DNA of 64,000 nt from GWE2-40-63 sp050179685 (GCA_050179685.1 JBFXEW010000012.1:60878-124877), one strand, 5' to 3'; shown: positions 7,903 through 17,920, numbered from the stretch's first letter. Notes: generated by a model not told the origin, from the letters alone. Made by a program: numbers and translations.

Positions 7903-9033
7903 TTACAGCAGAGGTAAGGTTACGGTAAAAAACTGAGTGCTTTGGTTTACCGATATTTCGTTTGGGGTAATCAGTCGGTAACGCATGGCCAGGTTCGAAA
8001 GCCCTTTTTGGGTGCTGTAAGTGGTTTCTTTGGGGTTGATGTTATTCTTTACGGTAAGCAAAAAGTTATCGGCAGTAATATCAATTTGCAACGGATTCTT
8101 TTTACTGGCCACATTGTGTTTTATGGCGTTTTCAACCAGCAGTTGCAGGGCCAGCGGTGGAATCTCGCGATGGAGCATAAGCGGATTAATATTGAGGTTT
8201 ACCAGCAGGGTATCGCCAAAGCGTTCTTTGTGAATATCGAGGTAGGCTTTTATAAAATCGATTTCGTCGCTGAGCTTTACGGTAGTCTTGCCATTGCTTT
8301 GCAGCACGTAGCGGTACACATCGGTAAAATTCTGGGTAAATTTTACAGCAGCCTGTGGGTCAAAAGTTATCATCGATTTTAATACACTCAGGTTGTTGAA
8401 CAAAAAATGCGGGTTCAACTGGTCTTGTAGCGAACTATAATCGCTCTTTAGCTTGGCTTGTTTTAGGCGGTCAATCTCTTTTAAACTCCAAATCCATTTT
8501 TCGACAATGCGCAGGCTGATGGAAACCATAATGAGGATGAAAATGAATATAAGCCCAAGCACAATAAGCAGCCAGACAATGCGCTGTTTGAGCAGGTTTT
8601 CGAAAACACTGATGCGGTCGAAGTAGGCAATGGCCAGTAAGCCCAAGGTAAGACTAATTAGAATATGAATTAAGACCCGTGCTTTAATTTTTTCGGGAAT
8701 GGGGAAAAAACGCTCGGCCAGGTTATCGAACAAAACATTTACTTCGGCCAGAATGATGAAAGTAAGGATTACCTGCAGGTAAATTTTAAAAGGAATGTTT
8801 AGTTCCATTTTAGCCGTTACGTTGGTGGCAAGCACCAAAAAGAAGGCTCCGGTGAGTCCAACCAGCAGAATACGTATTCCGGTGTTTTTTAAATTGTAAG
8901 TTGACAGGCGGCTTAGAAAATGCAGGTTGTTCTCGTTCATTGGTGTATAATTAAAGTAGGCTTTGCCTGATTTAAAGGCATCAGAAAAGCGTTTAAATAT
9001 ACGAAATTGTTTGCTCATGATTCTTAGATTCAA
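7903..9033 (-). CDS. LytS/YehU-type sensor histidine kinase, four membrane segments
   Basis: The 376-residue protein has four predicted transmembrane helices at about 52-74, 85-102, 118-137 and 151-172, with no large extracellular sensor domain. A short coiled linker leads to the His_kinase (DHpL) motif with H209 in LNPHFLFNNLS. The HATPase N box is near 310-325 (LLVENAIKHNV), followed by GLSNLAMRY. This is the standard LytS-like partner for a LytTR regulator. The first 31 residues are basic and not conserved, so translation could start at the internal Met before NENNLHF. It is immediately followed by its response regulator. Signal unknown. Confidence 0.9.
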   Translation of the reverse strand: MNLRIMSKQFRIFKRFSDAFKSGKAYFNYTPMNENNLHFLSRLSTYNLKNTGIRILLVGLTGAFFLVLATNVTAKMELNIPFKIYLQVILTFIILAEVNVLFDNLAERFFPIPEKIKARVLIHILISLTLGLLAIAYFDRISVFENLLKQRIVWLLIVLGLIFIFILIMVSISLRIVEKWIWSLKEIDRLKQAKLKSDYSSLQDQLNPHFLFNNLSVLKSMITFDPQAAVKFTQNFTDVYRYVLQSNGKTTVKLSDEIDFIKAYLDIHKERFGDTLLVNLNINPLMLHREIPPLALQLLVENAIKHNVASKKNPLQIDITADNFLLTVKNNINPKETTYSTQKGLSNLAMRYRLITPNEISVNQSTQFFTVTLPLL

Positions 9034-9064
9034 AACAGCCCATAGCTCAACTTATCTCTTTGTG

Positions 9065-9113
9065 AAAAAAGGGTTCGGACTCTGGCGTTTTTTAAGTGCC
9101 TGAATCCAAACCC
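9065..9113 (-). terminator. Terminator of the RND efflux operon
   Basis: GGGTTCGGA (9071-9079) pairs with TCCAAACCC (9105-9113), including one G-U pair, with partial pairing continuing inward. On the minus strand six T residues follow (9070-9065). It lies 15 bases past the TolC-family stop codon and before the histidine kinase gene, separating the two units. Confidence 0.6.
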
Positions 9114-9127
9114 GGTACTAACCAAAA

Positions 9128-10546
9128 CTATTCAGGCATCCTGCCTATGGCCTTTAAATATTGTGTTTCTTTAAATTTATAATCGGTTTTTGCTTCAATA
9201 AGCTGACTGTGGGCCTGCTGCCAATGCGTTTGAGCCAGCAGTAAATCGGTCATAAGTTCGGAACCTGCAGCATAGTTGTTTTTACTCAGGCGAAGGTTCT
9301 CATCGGCTTGTTCCAGAGCCTTTTCGGCCATCTCGATTCGCAACCAGGCATCCTGAAGGTTCAACTTGGTTTGTTCAATCTGGAGTTGAAGCAGTTGCTT
9401 GTTTTTCTGCAGTTCCAGTTCCTTCATGTCGCGGTCAATTTTTGCCGATGCAATCTTATTTTTGCCCTCGCCCCAGTGGAAAATAGGAATCTTTAGCGAA
9501 CCAATAAGACTTAAGTTATTATTGGCAATGTCGGTACCCGAAAATTCTACGCCTCCAAGGTGCGAATAGCCGGCACTAATTCCAACCATTGGTAAAAAGT
9601 CGGCACGGGCAATTTTTATTTGTTCTTCGTTAAGTTTTACCTGCTTGTCCATAAGCTCGTATTCCGGAAGTTGACTTACATCTTCGTTGCCCATTTGCCC
9701 AATAAGCTCCGGAGTGCATAAAACGGATGTATCGGTAGCTACAATGGGAGTATTCAACGGCAGGCCAAGCATCCGGCAAAGTGCCATGCGGGTTAGCGCC
9801 AGGCCGCTGTTGGCTTTTTGCAAATCGAGTTCTGCCTGATTATACTGAACCTGCACTTTAAGCAATTCGTTGTACTGAACCATCCCCGTAAGGTAGCTGT
9901 TGTTAACCCGTTGAACCAAACTATCGAGCAGTTCTGTTGCCAGGCGGGCTAATTTTACTTTTTCGCTAACCGACACAAAAAGCCAATAGCTTTGATCAAC
10001 TGCTAAAATGGTGTTCAGTTGAACCAGTTCTTTATTGGTTTGTGCCATGGTTTCGCCCAGTTTTGCCATTTGGTTGGCTGCTTTTATTTTTCCTCCGGCA
10101 AAAAGTGCCTGCTCCACATTTATACCAGCCAGATAAGCTCCTTTCAAACTCAGTTCCACAGGCATGTATGCATACAGGTTAAAAACCGGATTGCCATCGG
10201 CGCCGGTAACGGGCATTCCTAAATCGGGATGTATATACAGGTTGGGTTCCAGTTCACCGGTAGCAAGATTGGGCGTGTAAGTGGGTAGGTACATTTCTTC
10301 CGAAATATCTTTTTGCAGATAAAGTACGGTTGCCGAACCTGAAACCGATGGCAGATACCAGGAGCGGGCAGCGGCTTTTTCAGCCCGGGCTTTTTCAAGC
10401 GTTTTGTCGGCCATCTTAAGATTTTCGTTTTGCTTCAGCGCCATTTCGCGACATGCCTGCAGCGTCAATTCAGGTTGAGCCTGCAAGCTGCCTGCATACC
10501 ACACAGCGAATACAAATAGTAGGGTTTTTATTCTTATTGTTTTCAT
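9128..10546 (-). CDS. TolC-family outer membrane efflux channel
   Basis: A 472-residue outer membrane factor with signal peptide (MKTIRIKTLLFVFAVWYAGS, cleaved near AQPE) and two OEP domains made of long amphipathic helices, about 30-230 and 260-465. The two-fold repeat of coiled helices is visible in the Gln/Lys-rich stretches ELEQAI-like and QLLQLQIEQTKLNLQDA. It forms the outer membrane exit duct of the RND pump encoded just upstream. Its start codon overlaps the RND permease stop by 4 bases, so it is the third gene of the adaptor-permease-channel operon. Substrate cannot be inferred. Confidence 0.9.
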   Translation of the reverse strand: MKTIRIKTLLFVFAVWYAGSLQAQPELTLQACREMALKQNENLKMADKTLEKARAEKAAARSWYLPSVSGSATVLYLQKDISEEMYLPTYTPNLATGELEPNLYIHPDLGMPVTGADGNPVFNLYAYMPVELSLKGAYLAGINVEQALFAGGKIKAANQMAKLGETMAQTNKELVQLNTILAVDQSYWLFVSVSEKVKLARLATELLDSLVQRVNNSYLTGMVQYNELLKVQVQYNQAELDLQKANSGLALTRMALCRMLGLPLNTPIVATDTSVLCTPELIGQMGNEDVSQLPEYELMDKQVKLNEEQIKIARADFLPMVGISAGYSHLGGVEFSGTDIANNNLSLIGSLKIPIFHWGEGKNKIASAKIDRDMKELELQKNKQLLQLQIEQTKLNLQDAWLRIEMAEKALEQADENLRLSKNNYAAGSELMTDLLLAQTHWQQAHSQLIEAKTDYKFKETQYLKAIGRMPE

Positions 10547-13500
10547 AATACTGCGCTGTTTAAAGGGTTTTGTGAGTCTTTTTTAATGCCGTAAAAAAAG
10601 GCGTAAAGAATCGGAATAAAGATGAGGGTTACTACCGTCCCTATTAGCAAACCGCTGATAATGGCAACGGCCATACTGCTGTACATGGGGTCTGTTAAAA
10701 GGGGAATCATACCTAGAATGGTTGTAAACGAAGCCATAATTACCGGCCGTGTGCGCATTATGGTTGCATCAATAATTGCCTTGTAGGGGATGTTGCCTTC
10801 TTTTATTTGTTTGTCGATTTCGTCGAGCAAAACAATGGCATTTTTAATTAGCATCCCAATTAGGCCAAAGGTTCCGATTATGGCGATAAAAGTGAAGGGT
10901 TTACCGCTTATTATAAGTGCCGGTACAATTCCGATAATGGCCATGGGGATGGTTAACAGAACAATGATGGGGCGTTTGTAATCGTTGAACAGCAATATCA
11001 GAATAAAAATAATTATCATGAGCGAAATGGGTAAAAAGCGGAAGATATTTCGCAGAGCTGTACTTTGTAATTCGTATTCGCCCATCCAGCGCATGTTGTA
11101 TCCTTCGGGCAGTTGTAAGTTTTCAACTTGCTGGCGAATGTCGGAACGCAATAAAGCCGGACTGTAACCGTCAATGGGGTCGCATTCAGCCTGAATGGTG
11201 CGGTTTCCTCCGGAGCGATGCACCACTTGTTCTTCCCATTGCATGGTAACACCTTTACTAACCGTACTGAGTGGAAACGAGCGGATTACCTCGCTTTTTA
11301 AATCATCGAACGAAGTGATTCCATACATCAGGTTTTGAATTTGTTCTTCGTTCACCGCTGTCAAATTAGGAAGCATGTTCCAAACCGGAATGTGATCGAG
11401 TTTTTGCAGCGGAGAAAAGTCGGAGTTTTTGAGTTTTAAGCGCATCTCAACCGGGTTTTCTCCATCAAAAATGGTTCCCAGGGGTAATCCTTCGGTGGCT
11501 GTAAGCAGGGCATTGCTGATATCGGAGCGCATGGTTCCGTTTCGGCGTGCCGACTCCATGCAATATTGCGCCTGAAGCATTTTGCCCATGGGTTCCCAGT
11601 TATCGGCAATGGTATTTTTATCGGCATAAGGACTTTGATGCATTATTTCCTGAACCTGTGAGCTCAACTGTCGCAATATAGCCGGATCGGGACCTGAGAA
11701 TTCCACTTCGACCAGGTGAGACGATTTTACCGACAGGTTGTATTTGCGGATGCGGGTATAAGCATCGGGATAAGTGTTGCGAAGGTATTTTTCGAATTGG
11801 GGTTTCATTCGAATCATGGTTTCGTAATCGGCAAAATCGACGATGAGCTCTCCGTAATTATCGGCCACTTCGCCAAGCGAGCGAACCAGACAATAGCGGG
11901 TTGGCGACATTCCCTGACTGGTAACCACCATTTTTACTTCGTTAAACGATAAAAAATGTTGGGTAATAGCGTCCAAATCTTCGCGTACTTTATCGGGCGA
12001 AGTTCCATACGGAAGTTTGTATTCGATATAGGCCTGGTTGTAATTAAAATCGGGGAAAAAGGTTTGTTTTACTTTGGTGAATCCAAAAGCGGCAGCAAAT
12101 AACAATAGCGTAGCCAGGGCTATTGTTGGGGCTTTGTGCTCAAGCAATGTTGAAAGAATACGGCGCACCGCTTTAAACATAAACCCATCGTATGAATTCT
12201 TTTGTTTGTTTTTTTTGCCTGTCTTTAAAAAGATGGCCGAAAATAAGGGAACCTGGGTCAGCGCCAGAATCCAGCTAATGAATAATGAAATACATAAAAC
12301 CAGGAATAGATCGTGAACGTAGGTTCCGGCGGTATCCTGCGATAGCACCGCCGGTAAAAATGCGGCAATGGCAATGAGCGTTGCTCCCAACAAGGGCCAT
12401 GCGGTGCGTTTGGGCGGATTTACAAAAGCCTGTTTGTAGCGCCTGCCTTTATTCAGATTTACCATGATGCCATCAATAACCACAATGGCATTGTCGACCA
12501 GCATTCCCATTGCCACAATAAAGGCTCCCAGTGAAATGCGCTGTAGGGTACCGCCCGCCATCGAAAGAAAAGGAAAGGTGGCTAAAATGGTAAGCAAAAG
12601 ACCGACGCCAATAATTATTCCGCTACGCAGCCCCATGGTGAGCATCAATACCAGAATAACTATGGCTACCGACATGAGCAGGTTCAAAAGAAAACTGTTG
12701 ATGGCATGCTCAACCTTTTCGGGTTGGAAAAATACTTTGGTAAACTCAAATCCAAGGGGCATTTCTTTTTCCAGTTCGGCTAATTTTTCATCAACCCTTT
12801 TGCCCAGTTCTATTATGTTTTCGCCGCTTTCCATCGAAAGCGAAATACCCAGTGCTTTTTGGTTATTTATATGCAGGGTGTTTCGCAGCGGGTCGTTATA
12901 TCCCATTCGTAAGGTGGCAATATCGGATAGTTTTATGAGTTCCTGATTCGACCCTTTGATGAGCAGGTTTCCCAAATCGGAGGGCTGTATTATTTTATCG
13001 CTCACTGAAACCCTGAGCTGGTTTTCGCCGGCATTGAACACGCCTCCGTAAACCGGACTGTTGTGATCGTTTATGGCTGCGATTACCTGGATGGGCATAA
13101 TACCCATTTGAGCCATTTTTTCAGGAGTTAAAATAATATCGATGGTCGATTGTTGCAATCCGTAAATGGAAACCTTACGAACGCCGTCGATGGTAAGAAA
13201 AGCGCGTTTCATGTAATCGGCCCGCTCAGCCATTTCTTTGTAGGAGTATCCTTCGGCAGTCATTGCGTAGAACATTCCGTACACATCGCCAATATCGTCG
13301 AGTACCATAGGTGTTTGCGTACCTTGCGGTAGTTTTGGCAGGGCACTTTGAATTTTGCGACGCAGAAACTCCCAGCGTTGGGGAATTTCTTTCTGGGGAA
13401 CGGTCATCTTGAGTTCCACATCAATCACAGAAACATTGGCCGACGATTGCGATTTAATACTTTCAATATCGGCCAGTTCGCTAATGGCATCTTCCAATAT

Positions 13501-13695
13501 ATTGGTAACCTGCATTTCGACTTCGTGCGCCGATGCTCCCGGATAAACCGTAACCACTTTGGCTATCATCACCACTATTTCGGGATCTTCGAGTTTGCTG
13601 ATGCTTTGGTACGACATTACGCCGCCAACCAGAATGCAAATCAGCAAAAAGTAGAAGATATTTTTCTTCTTAAAAATAAGCTCCGATAGATGCAT
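10543..13695 (-). CDS. RND-family efflux transporter permease (AcrB/MdtB-like)
   Basis: A full-length 1050-residue inner membrane proton antiporter of the hydrophobe/amphiphile efflux type. The first helix (FYFLLICILVGGVMSY) precedes the first periplasmic pore loop. The family motif with the proton-relay aspartate occurs in GMLVDNAIVVIDGI near residue 410. The second half begins around residue 530 and ends with the paired helices LIGMLIKNAIVLLDEI and GLLIGTVVTLIFIPIL. It overlaps the adaptor gene by one base upstream and the channel gene by 4 bases downstream. The middle gene of a complete tripartite pump; substrate unknown, drugs or lipids both possible. Confidence 0.93.
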   Translation of the reverse strand: MHLSELIFKKKNIFYFLLICILVGGVMSYQSISKLEDPEIVVMIAKVVTVYPGASAHEVEMQVTNILEDAISELADIESIKSQSSANVSVIDVELKMTVPQKEIPQRWEFLRRKIQSALPKLPQGTQTPMVLDDIGDVYGMFYAMTAEGYSYKEMAERADYMKRAFLTIDGVRKVSIYGLQQSTIDIILTPEKMAQMGIMPIQVIAAINDHNSPVYGGVFNAGENQLRVSVSDKIIQPSDLGNLLIKGSNQELIKLSDIATLRMGYNDPLRNTLHINNQKALGISLSMESGENIIELGKRVDEKLAELEKEMPLGFEFTKVFFQPEKVEHAINSFLLNLLMSVAIVILVLMLTMGLRSGIIIGVGLLLTILATFPFLSMAGGTLQRISLGAFIVAMGMLVDNAIVVIDGIMVNLNKGRRYKQAFVNPPKRTAWPLLGATLIAIAAFLPAVLSQDTAGTYVHDLFLVLCISLFISWILALTQVPLFSAIFLKTGKKNKQKNSYDGFMFKAVRRILSTLLEHKAPTIALATLLLFAAAFGFTKVKQTFFPDFNYNQAYIEYKLPYGTSPDKVREDLDAITQHFLSFNEVKMVVTSQGMSPTRYCLVRSLGEVADNYGELIVDFADYETMIRMKPQFEKYLRNTYPDAYTRIRKYNLSVKSSHLVEVEFSGPDPAILRQLSSQVQEIMHQSPYADKNTIADNWEPMGKMLQAQYCMESARRNGTMRSDISNALLTATEGLPLGTIFDGENPVEMRLKLKNSDFSPLQKLDHIPVWNMLPNLTAVNEEQIQNLMYGITSFDDLKSEVIRSFPLSTVSKGVTMQWEEQVVHRSGGNRTIQAECDPIDGYSPALLRSDIRQQVENLQLPEGYNMRWMGEYELQSTALRNIFRFLPISLMIIIFILILLFNDYKRPIIVLLTIPMAIIGIVPALIISGKPFTFIAIIGTFGLIGMLIKNAIVLLDEIDKQIKEGNIPYKAIIDATIMRTRPVIMASFTTILGMIPLLTDPMYSSMAVAIISGLLIGTVVTLIFIPILYAFFYGIKKDSQNPLNSAVL

Positions 13696-14762
13696 TACAA
13701 GAGTCCTCCCTGATTGGTTTCCGAAGTTTCCGGAATTACTTTAACCGTATCGTTGTTGTTCAGGTTGTTTACTCCGGCTACAACAATAGTGTGCCCGGGC
13801 TTAAGTCCGTTCAATATTTCAATAAAACCATCCTGAATAAGCGCACCGGTTTGTACTTCCTGTGCCTGAATGGTTGAGGTATTTGGGTCGAAAATCCAAA
13901 CTAGACTTTTACCATTTCTGTTAAATACGGCTTCAACAGGAACTGATAATTGTTGCTCATTTTTGCATGAGCAGCTTATCAAAACAGTTACAGTCATTCC
14001 GGCTTGTATCGGGTTCAATTCATCTTTCGATAAGTTGAACTGAAAACGGTATAGCTGGCTTGAATTGGCTTTTTTTAAGTAATTTATCAGGTTTACCCTC
14101 ACCGGAGCCTGATTCAGAAGATTGCTTTGAACCTGGTATTGGGTTTCCTTATTTATTTGGGCTAACACCGAAGCCGGAATATCACATTCAACTACGAAGG
14201 AATTCACATCGATTAGTGTTGCCAGAGGCATACCAGTATTAATCAGTTCGCCTTCGTCAAAATTTATTTTTTGAATGTAACCCGAAAACGGAGCCAGCAG
14301 TTTGGTGTCGTTTAGTTGGTGGGTGGCATGATTTAGTTTTTCACTAATCATTTTCTCACCTGCCAGGGCTTTCTGATAATCAACTTCGGTTACACTTTGT
14401 TTCTGATACAATTGTTTTACCCTTTGCGTTTCGGTAATTACTTTATCGTACTCGGCTTTGGCCACATTGTACTGCAACTGATAGTCGCGCGGGTCGATGC
14501 TTGCAATAACCTGCCCTTTTTTAACAAAAGTTCCTTCGTTAACATTTATCGAATGAACAGGTCCCGCTACGCGAAATGCAAGTTTTACTTCTTTGGCCTG
14601 TTCAACCAGACCCGGGAATTCGTGCTGAATTACTTTTGGACTAAGGCTTACTTTTTGGGTCTTTACTTTTGGAATCACTTGTTCGTCAGGCGCTTTCTGT
14701 TGAACACAGCCCGCAGCCAGCGCACCAATTAAAACCAGGGTAATCAGATTAAAACGCTTCAT
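13695..14762 (-). CDS. RND efflux periplasmic adaptor lipoprotein (membrane fusion protein)
   Basis: The 355-residue protein begins with a lipoprotein signal ending in GALAAGC (Cys19), so it is anchored in the inner membrane facing the periplasm. A biotinyl-lipoyl-like domain (about 60-100, VNEGTFVKKGQVIASIDPRDY) is followed by a short alpha-hairpin (100-150, YDKVITETQRVKQLYQKQS) and the second lipoyl half (LLAPFSGYIQKINFDEGE). Beta-barrel and membrane-proximal domains complete it. The order adaptor, permease, channel, with 1- and 4-base overlaps, is the classical operon. The 192 bases upstream contain no clear TAnnTTTG box. Confidence 0.92.
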   Translation of the reverse strand: MKRFNLITLVLIGALAAGCVQQKAPDEQVIPKVKTQKVSLSPKVIQHEFPGLVEQAKEVKLAFRVAGPVHSINVNEGTFVKKGQVIASIDPRDYQLQYNVAKAEYDKVITETQRVKQLYQKQSVTEVDYQKALAGEKMISEKLNHATHQLNDTKLLAPFSGYIQKINFDEGELINTGMPLATLIDVNSFVVECDIPASVLAQINKETQYQVQSNLLNQAPVRVNLINYLKKANSSQLYRFQFNLSKDELNPIQAGMTVTVLISCSCKNEQQLSVPVEAVFNRNGKSLVWIFDPNTSTIQAQEVQTGALIQDGFIEILNGLKPGHTIVVAGVNNLNNNDTVKVIPETSETNQGGLL

Positions 14763-14954
14763 TTGAATAAGTTTAAGGAATGATGTGCAAATGAAAATAT
14801 TTTAATGGATGGGACTACTTGGTTTTTTACTCAAATGTTGTATTTAGTTGCTGAAGTGTAAAAACTATACATAATAAAGTTTACTCTTTTTTGTATTCAC
14901 AAAAAAAAGTAAGATATTTCCTAAACAAAATATTGCAACTAAAATTCATATACC

Positions 14955-15941
14955 ATGAGAACAAAAGTAACAGCATTAATAGTGCTTATAACATTTATGT
15001 TACCGGCTATGGCGCAGGTAACCGACAAAGAAGCCACTTTACGGGAGCAAAAAATTGATACAGTTGACGGCTGGAAGAAAGGCGGCGTACTCAGTTTAAA
15101 TCTGGCACAAACTTCGTTAACCAACTGGTCGGCCGGAGGACAAAATTCTGTGGCCGTTGGAGGTTTGGTTAGCTTGTTTGCCAATTACACCAAGAAAAAT
15201 TCCATCTGGGATAATTCGCTCGACTTGGGTTATGGCATTATGCGTCAGGGAAAAGGAACTGATTTTATGAAAACTGATGATAAGATTGATTTTCTTTCAA
15301 AATACGGGCAGAAAGCTGGTAAAGGCTGGTATTATTCAGCTTTACTGAATTTCAAAACGCAAATGACCGATGGTAAAGATTACAATAGCGCCGATACAGC
15401 CACCATTTCACGATTTTTAGCTCCGGCTTACTTGTTGGGAGCCGTGGGTATGGACTATAAACCCAATGCTTATTTTAGCGCTTTTATTGCTCCGTTTACC
15501 GGTAAAATAACCATTGTAAACGACCAGACACTGGCCGATGCGGGAGCTTTTGGAGTTGATCCGGCGGTATATGACGTTAACAATGTTTTAACGGAACATG
15601 GAGCCAAAAGTAAAAGTGAATTTGGAGCTTACCTGCGGGCCATTTATTCAAAAAATGATTTTAAACAGGAACTACTTAAAGATGTAGCGTTTACAACTAA
15701 AATTGATTTATTTACCAATTATCTGAAAGATCCTCAACGTATAGATGTTAGCTGGGAAACTCAGATTGCGCTTAAAGTAAATAAATACATAACCGTGAAT
15801 ATTAATACCCATTTGCTTTACGATTATGACATTAAAATTGAGAAAGACGAAAACAATAACGATATCATAGAGGCTGATGAAGTACGTGACAGGGTTCAGT
15901 TTAAGGAAATACTGGCCGTAGGTTTCGCATATAAGTTTTAA
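14955..15941 (+). CDS. DUF3078 family exported protein, likely outer membrane-associated
   Basis: A 328-residue protein with signal peptide (MRTKVTALIVLITFMLPAMA, cleavage near AQ). The DUF3078 hallmark is clear near residues 36-75: DGWKKGGVLSLNLAQTSL, then NWSAGGQNS, then YTKKNSIWDNSLDLGYG. The remainder has alternating beta-strand character ending in an aromatic residue (GFAYKF), typical of an outer membrane beta-barrel; this localisation is inferred. The biochemical role is unknown. It is a single-gene unit bounded by a strong downstream hairpin terminator. Such proteins are common single-copy genes in Bacteroidota. Confidence 0.85.
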   Translation: MRTKVTALIVLITFMLPAMAQVTDKEATLREQKIDTVDGWKKGGVLSLNLAQTSLTNWSAGGQNSVAVGGLVSLFANYTKKNSIWDNSLDLGYGIMRQGKGTDFMKTDDKIDFLSKYGQKAGKGWYYSALLNFKTQMTDGKDYNSADTATISRFLAPAYLLGAVGMDYKPNAYFSAFIAPFTGKITIVNDQTLADAGAFGVDPAVYDVNNVLTEHGAKSKSEFGAYLRAIYSKNDFKQELLKDVAFTTKIDLFTNYLKDPQRIDVSWETQIALKVNKYITVNINTHLLYDYDIKIEKDENNNDIIEADEVRDRVQFKEILAVGFAYKF

Positions 15942-15982
15942 TTTTTTTAATCGATTTAAAAAACCAGTTTTTTCATAGCAAG

Positions 15983-16028
15983 CCAGATCAGGCTAATCTT
16001 TATTGGGATTAGCCATCTGGTTTTTTTA
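15983..16028 (+). terminator. Strong intrinsic terminator after the DUF3078 gene
   Basis: CCAGAT-ca-GGCTAATC (15983-15998) pairs with GATTAGCC-ATCTGG (16007-16020), a 14-bp stem with a 2-base bulge, followed by seven T residues. It ends before the promoter of the acyl-CoA synthetase gene. Confidence 0.85.
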
Positions 16029-16080
16029 TTGTGTTTTAAATCAAAATATTAACAGTTCTACATATTTTCATTTTATTCAT

Positions 16081-16088
16081 TATCTTTG
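16081..16088 (+). promoter_or_regulatory. Bacteroidota-type -7 box for the acyl-CoA synthetase gene
   Basis: TATCTTTG matches TAnnTTTG and lies 19 bases before the chosen start at 16108. It supports that start over the upstream in-frame ATG at 16003, which falls inside the preceding terminator. No good -33 TTG was found. Confidence 0.5.
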
Positions 16089-16107
16089 CCTCCAGAATTA
16101 TTTGGAT

Positions 16108-17781
16108 ATGAAAGCATACGTAAATCAAAGCTTCGCTTCGGTTATACCCGATGTAGTAGCTAAATATGGAGCTAATGCTGCTTTAAGTTTTGTGGGCGAA
16201 AAACCGCTTACTTACACTGAGTTTGGACAGGAAATTCAGGCCGCCATAGCCTTTATGGAGCAGCTTGGCCTTCAGCCGGGAGACAAAGCCGTAATTTACA
16301 GCCAAAATATGCCCAACTGGGGAGTAATGTATTTTGCTATGCAATGTATGGGTGTAATTGCTGTTCCTGTTTTGCCCGATTTTAATTCGTTCGAATTAGA
16401 GAATGTATTACAGCATTCTGAGTCGAAGGCTATTTTTGTTTCAGAAAGTTTGGAGTACAAGCTAAGCGAAGTAAAAAAGGATTTTGTACAAACAGTAATT
16501 CGTTTGGACAACTACGAGGTTTTAGAGGGAGATAAAAACATCGTTTTTCAAAAGCAGGCTAAAAGCAGCAAAACATACAATCCCAATCCCGAAGAACTGT
16601 CTGTTCTTTTATACACATCGGGTACTACCGGTGATTCAAAAGGGGTGATGCTATCGCAGAAAAATATAATTTACAATGCCTATCAGTCGGGAATGGTGCA
16701 ACCCATTGAAGCCAGCGATAAATTTTTATCGGTTTTGCCCTTGTCGCATACCTACGAAAATACCATTGGCCTTATTCTTCCCATTTTAAATGGAGCGAGT
16801 GTAACTTACCTGCGTAAACCACCTACACCCAGTGTGCTGTTACCAGCATTAAAACTGGTTAAGCCGGAGTTTATGCTTACGGTACCCATGATTATTGAAA
16901 AAGTTTATCGCAACAGCGTATTGCCACAAATACAAAAGAAAGTGCTTACCCGCATTTTGCATGGTTTTAAACCTACTCGTAAACTGCTTTATTACCTTGC
17001 CGGGAAAAAGCTTTACCAGACTTTTGGAGGTCACCTGAAATTCTTCGGAATTGGCGGTTCCAAACTCGATGGAGTGGTAGAACAGTTTTTACGCGATGCT
17101 AAATTTCCTTATGCCATTGGTTACGGACTTACTGAAACAGCTCCCTTGTTAGCCGGAGCCAATCCTCAGTTTACCCGTTTACAGGCTATTGGCCCCAAAG
17201 TAGTCGATTGCGAAGTAATTATTAATAATCCCGATCCTCATACTGGCGAAGGTGAAATTTGGGCCAAAGGGCCAAACGTAATGTTGGGTTACTACAAAAA
17301 CGAAGAACGAACCCGCGAAGTGCTTACCGAAGACGGCTGGTTTAAAACCGGCGATTTGGGAGTTTACGATAAAGATGGTTGGTTAAGCCACAAAGGACGA
17401 CTGAAAAATATGATTGTGGGTTCAAATGGTGAAAATATTTATCCTGAAGAAATAGAATCGGTGATTAATAATTTCCGTCACGTAGTGGAATCCATTGTTA
17501 TTGAGAAGAAAGGCAAACTGGTTGCTTTTGTCCATTTCAACAGAGAAGAATTGGAGCAAAAAGTACGCGATATGCGTGCCGATATTAGTCAAAAAGTGGA
17601 TGATAAGTTTGAGGAAATATCAAAAAAAGTAGATTCGGTAATCGAGGAATTATCTCGTGAATTGCAGCAATACGTAAATATGAGGGTAAATAAGGTTTCA
17701 AAAATACAAAAGTTTATTCCTTATCCTGAGCCTTTCCAGAAAACAGCAACAAAGAAAATAAAGCGGTACCTGTATTTTTAA
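16108..17781 (+). CDS. AMP-binding long-chain fatty acid--CoA ligase
   Basis: The 557-residue enzyme activates a carboxylic acid, probably a long-chain fatty acid, to its acyl-AMP and then acyl-CoA. The ATP loop YTSGTTGDSKG is at 169-179, the adenylate motif GYGLTETAPL near 345 and WFKTGDLG near 415. The catalytic C-terminal lysine is in TATKKIKRYLYF at the very end. A charged helix of about 40 residues (near 490-530, with repeated Lys/Glu and VDDKFEEISKKVD) is inserted in the C-terminal lid and looks like a coiled coil. The start at 16108 is chosen because the frame upstream is hydrophobic, unrelated sequence crossing a terminator. Monocistronic, with a hairpin terminator at 17795. Confidence 0.88.
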   Translation: MKAYVNQSFASVIPDVVAKYGANAALSFVGEKPLTYTEFGQEIQAAIAFMEQLGLQPGDKAVIYSQNMPNWGVMYFAMQCMGVIAVPVLPDFNSFELENVLQHSESKAIFVSESLEYKLSEVKKDFVQTVIRLDNYEVLEGDKNIVFQKQAKSSKTYNPNPEELSVLLYTSGTTGDSKGVMLSQKNIIYNAYQSGMVQPIEASDKFLSVLPLSHTYENTIGLILPILNGASVTYLRKPPTPSVLLPALKLVKPEFMLTVPMIIEKVYRNSVLPQIQKKVLTRILHGFKPTRKLLYYLAGKKLYQTFGGHLKFFGIGGSKLDGVVEQFLRDAKFPYAIGYGLTETAPLLAGANPQFTRLQAIGPKVVDCEVIINNPDPHTGEGEIWAKGPNVMLGYYKNEERTREVLTEDGWFKTGDLGVYDKDGWLSHKGRLKNMIVGSNGENIYPEEIESVINNFRHVVESIVIEKKGKLVAFVHFNREELEQKVRDMRADISQKVDDKFEEISKKVDSVIEELSRELQQYVNMRVNKVSKIQKFIPYPEPFQKTATKKIKRYLYF

Positions 17782-17794
17782 CCGTTTATAGAAT

Positions 17795-17835
17795 AAAAAA
17801 AAGCGCTTTCAATCAAATTGAAGGCGCTTTTTTTG
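17795..17835. terminator. Bidirectional terminator between convergent genes
   Basis: AGCGCTTTCAAT (17802-17813) pairs with ATTGAAGGCGCT (one G-T pair), with an A tract on the left and a T tract on the right. It can terminate the acyl-CoA synthetase gene on the plus strand and the DUF819 gene on the minus strand. Confidence 0.8.
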
Positions 17836-17920
17836 ATCCTATTTCATAGGGGTTGTATAAAAATTCCCTGACTTATTTCTTTATGTATGTCTGTACAAAA
17901 GTTGAAAACTTAGGGTTGAA

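Noticed and set aside
12464..12946. 160-codon open frame opposite the RND permease, and similar long antisense frames opposite other genes
   Set aside because: They lie fully inside well-supported genes on the other strand and have no family features; they are codon-bias shadows.
16003..16107. Longer N-terminus for the acyl-CoA synthetase
   Set aside because: It begins within the terminator of the preceding gene, spans the -7 box and encodes sequence unlike the family.
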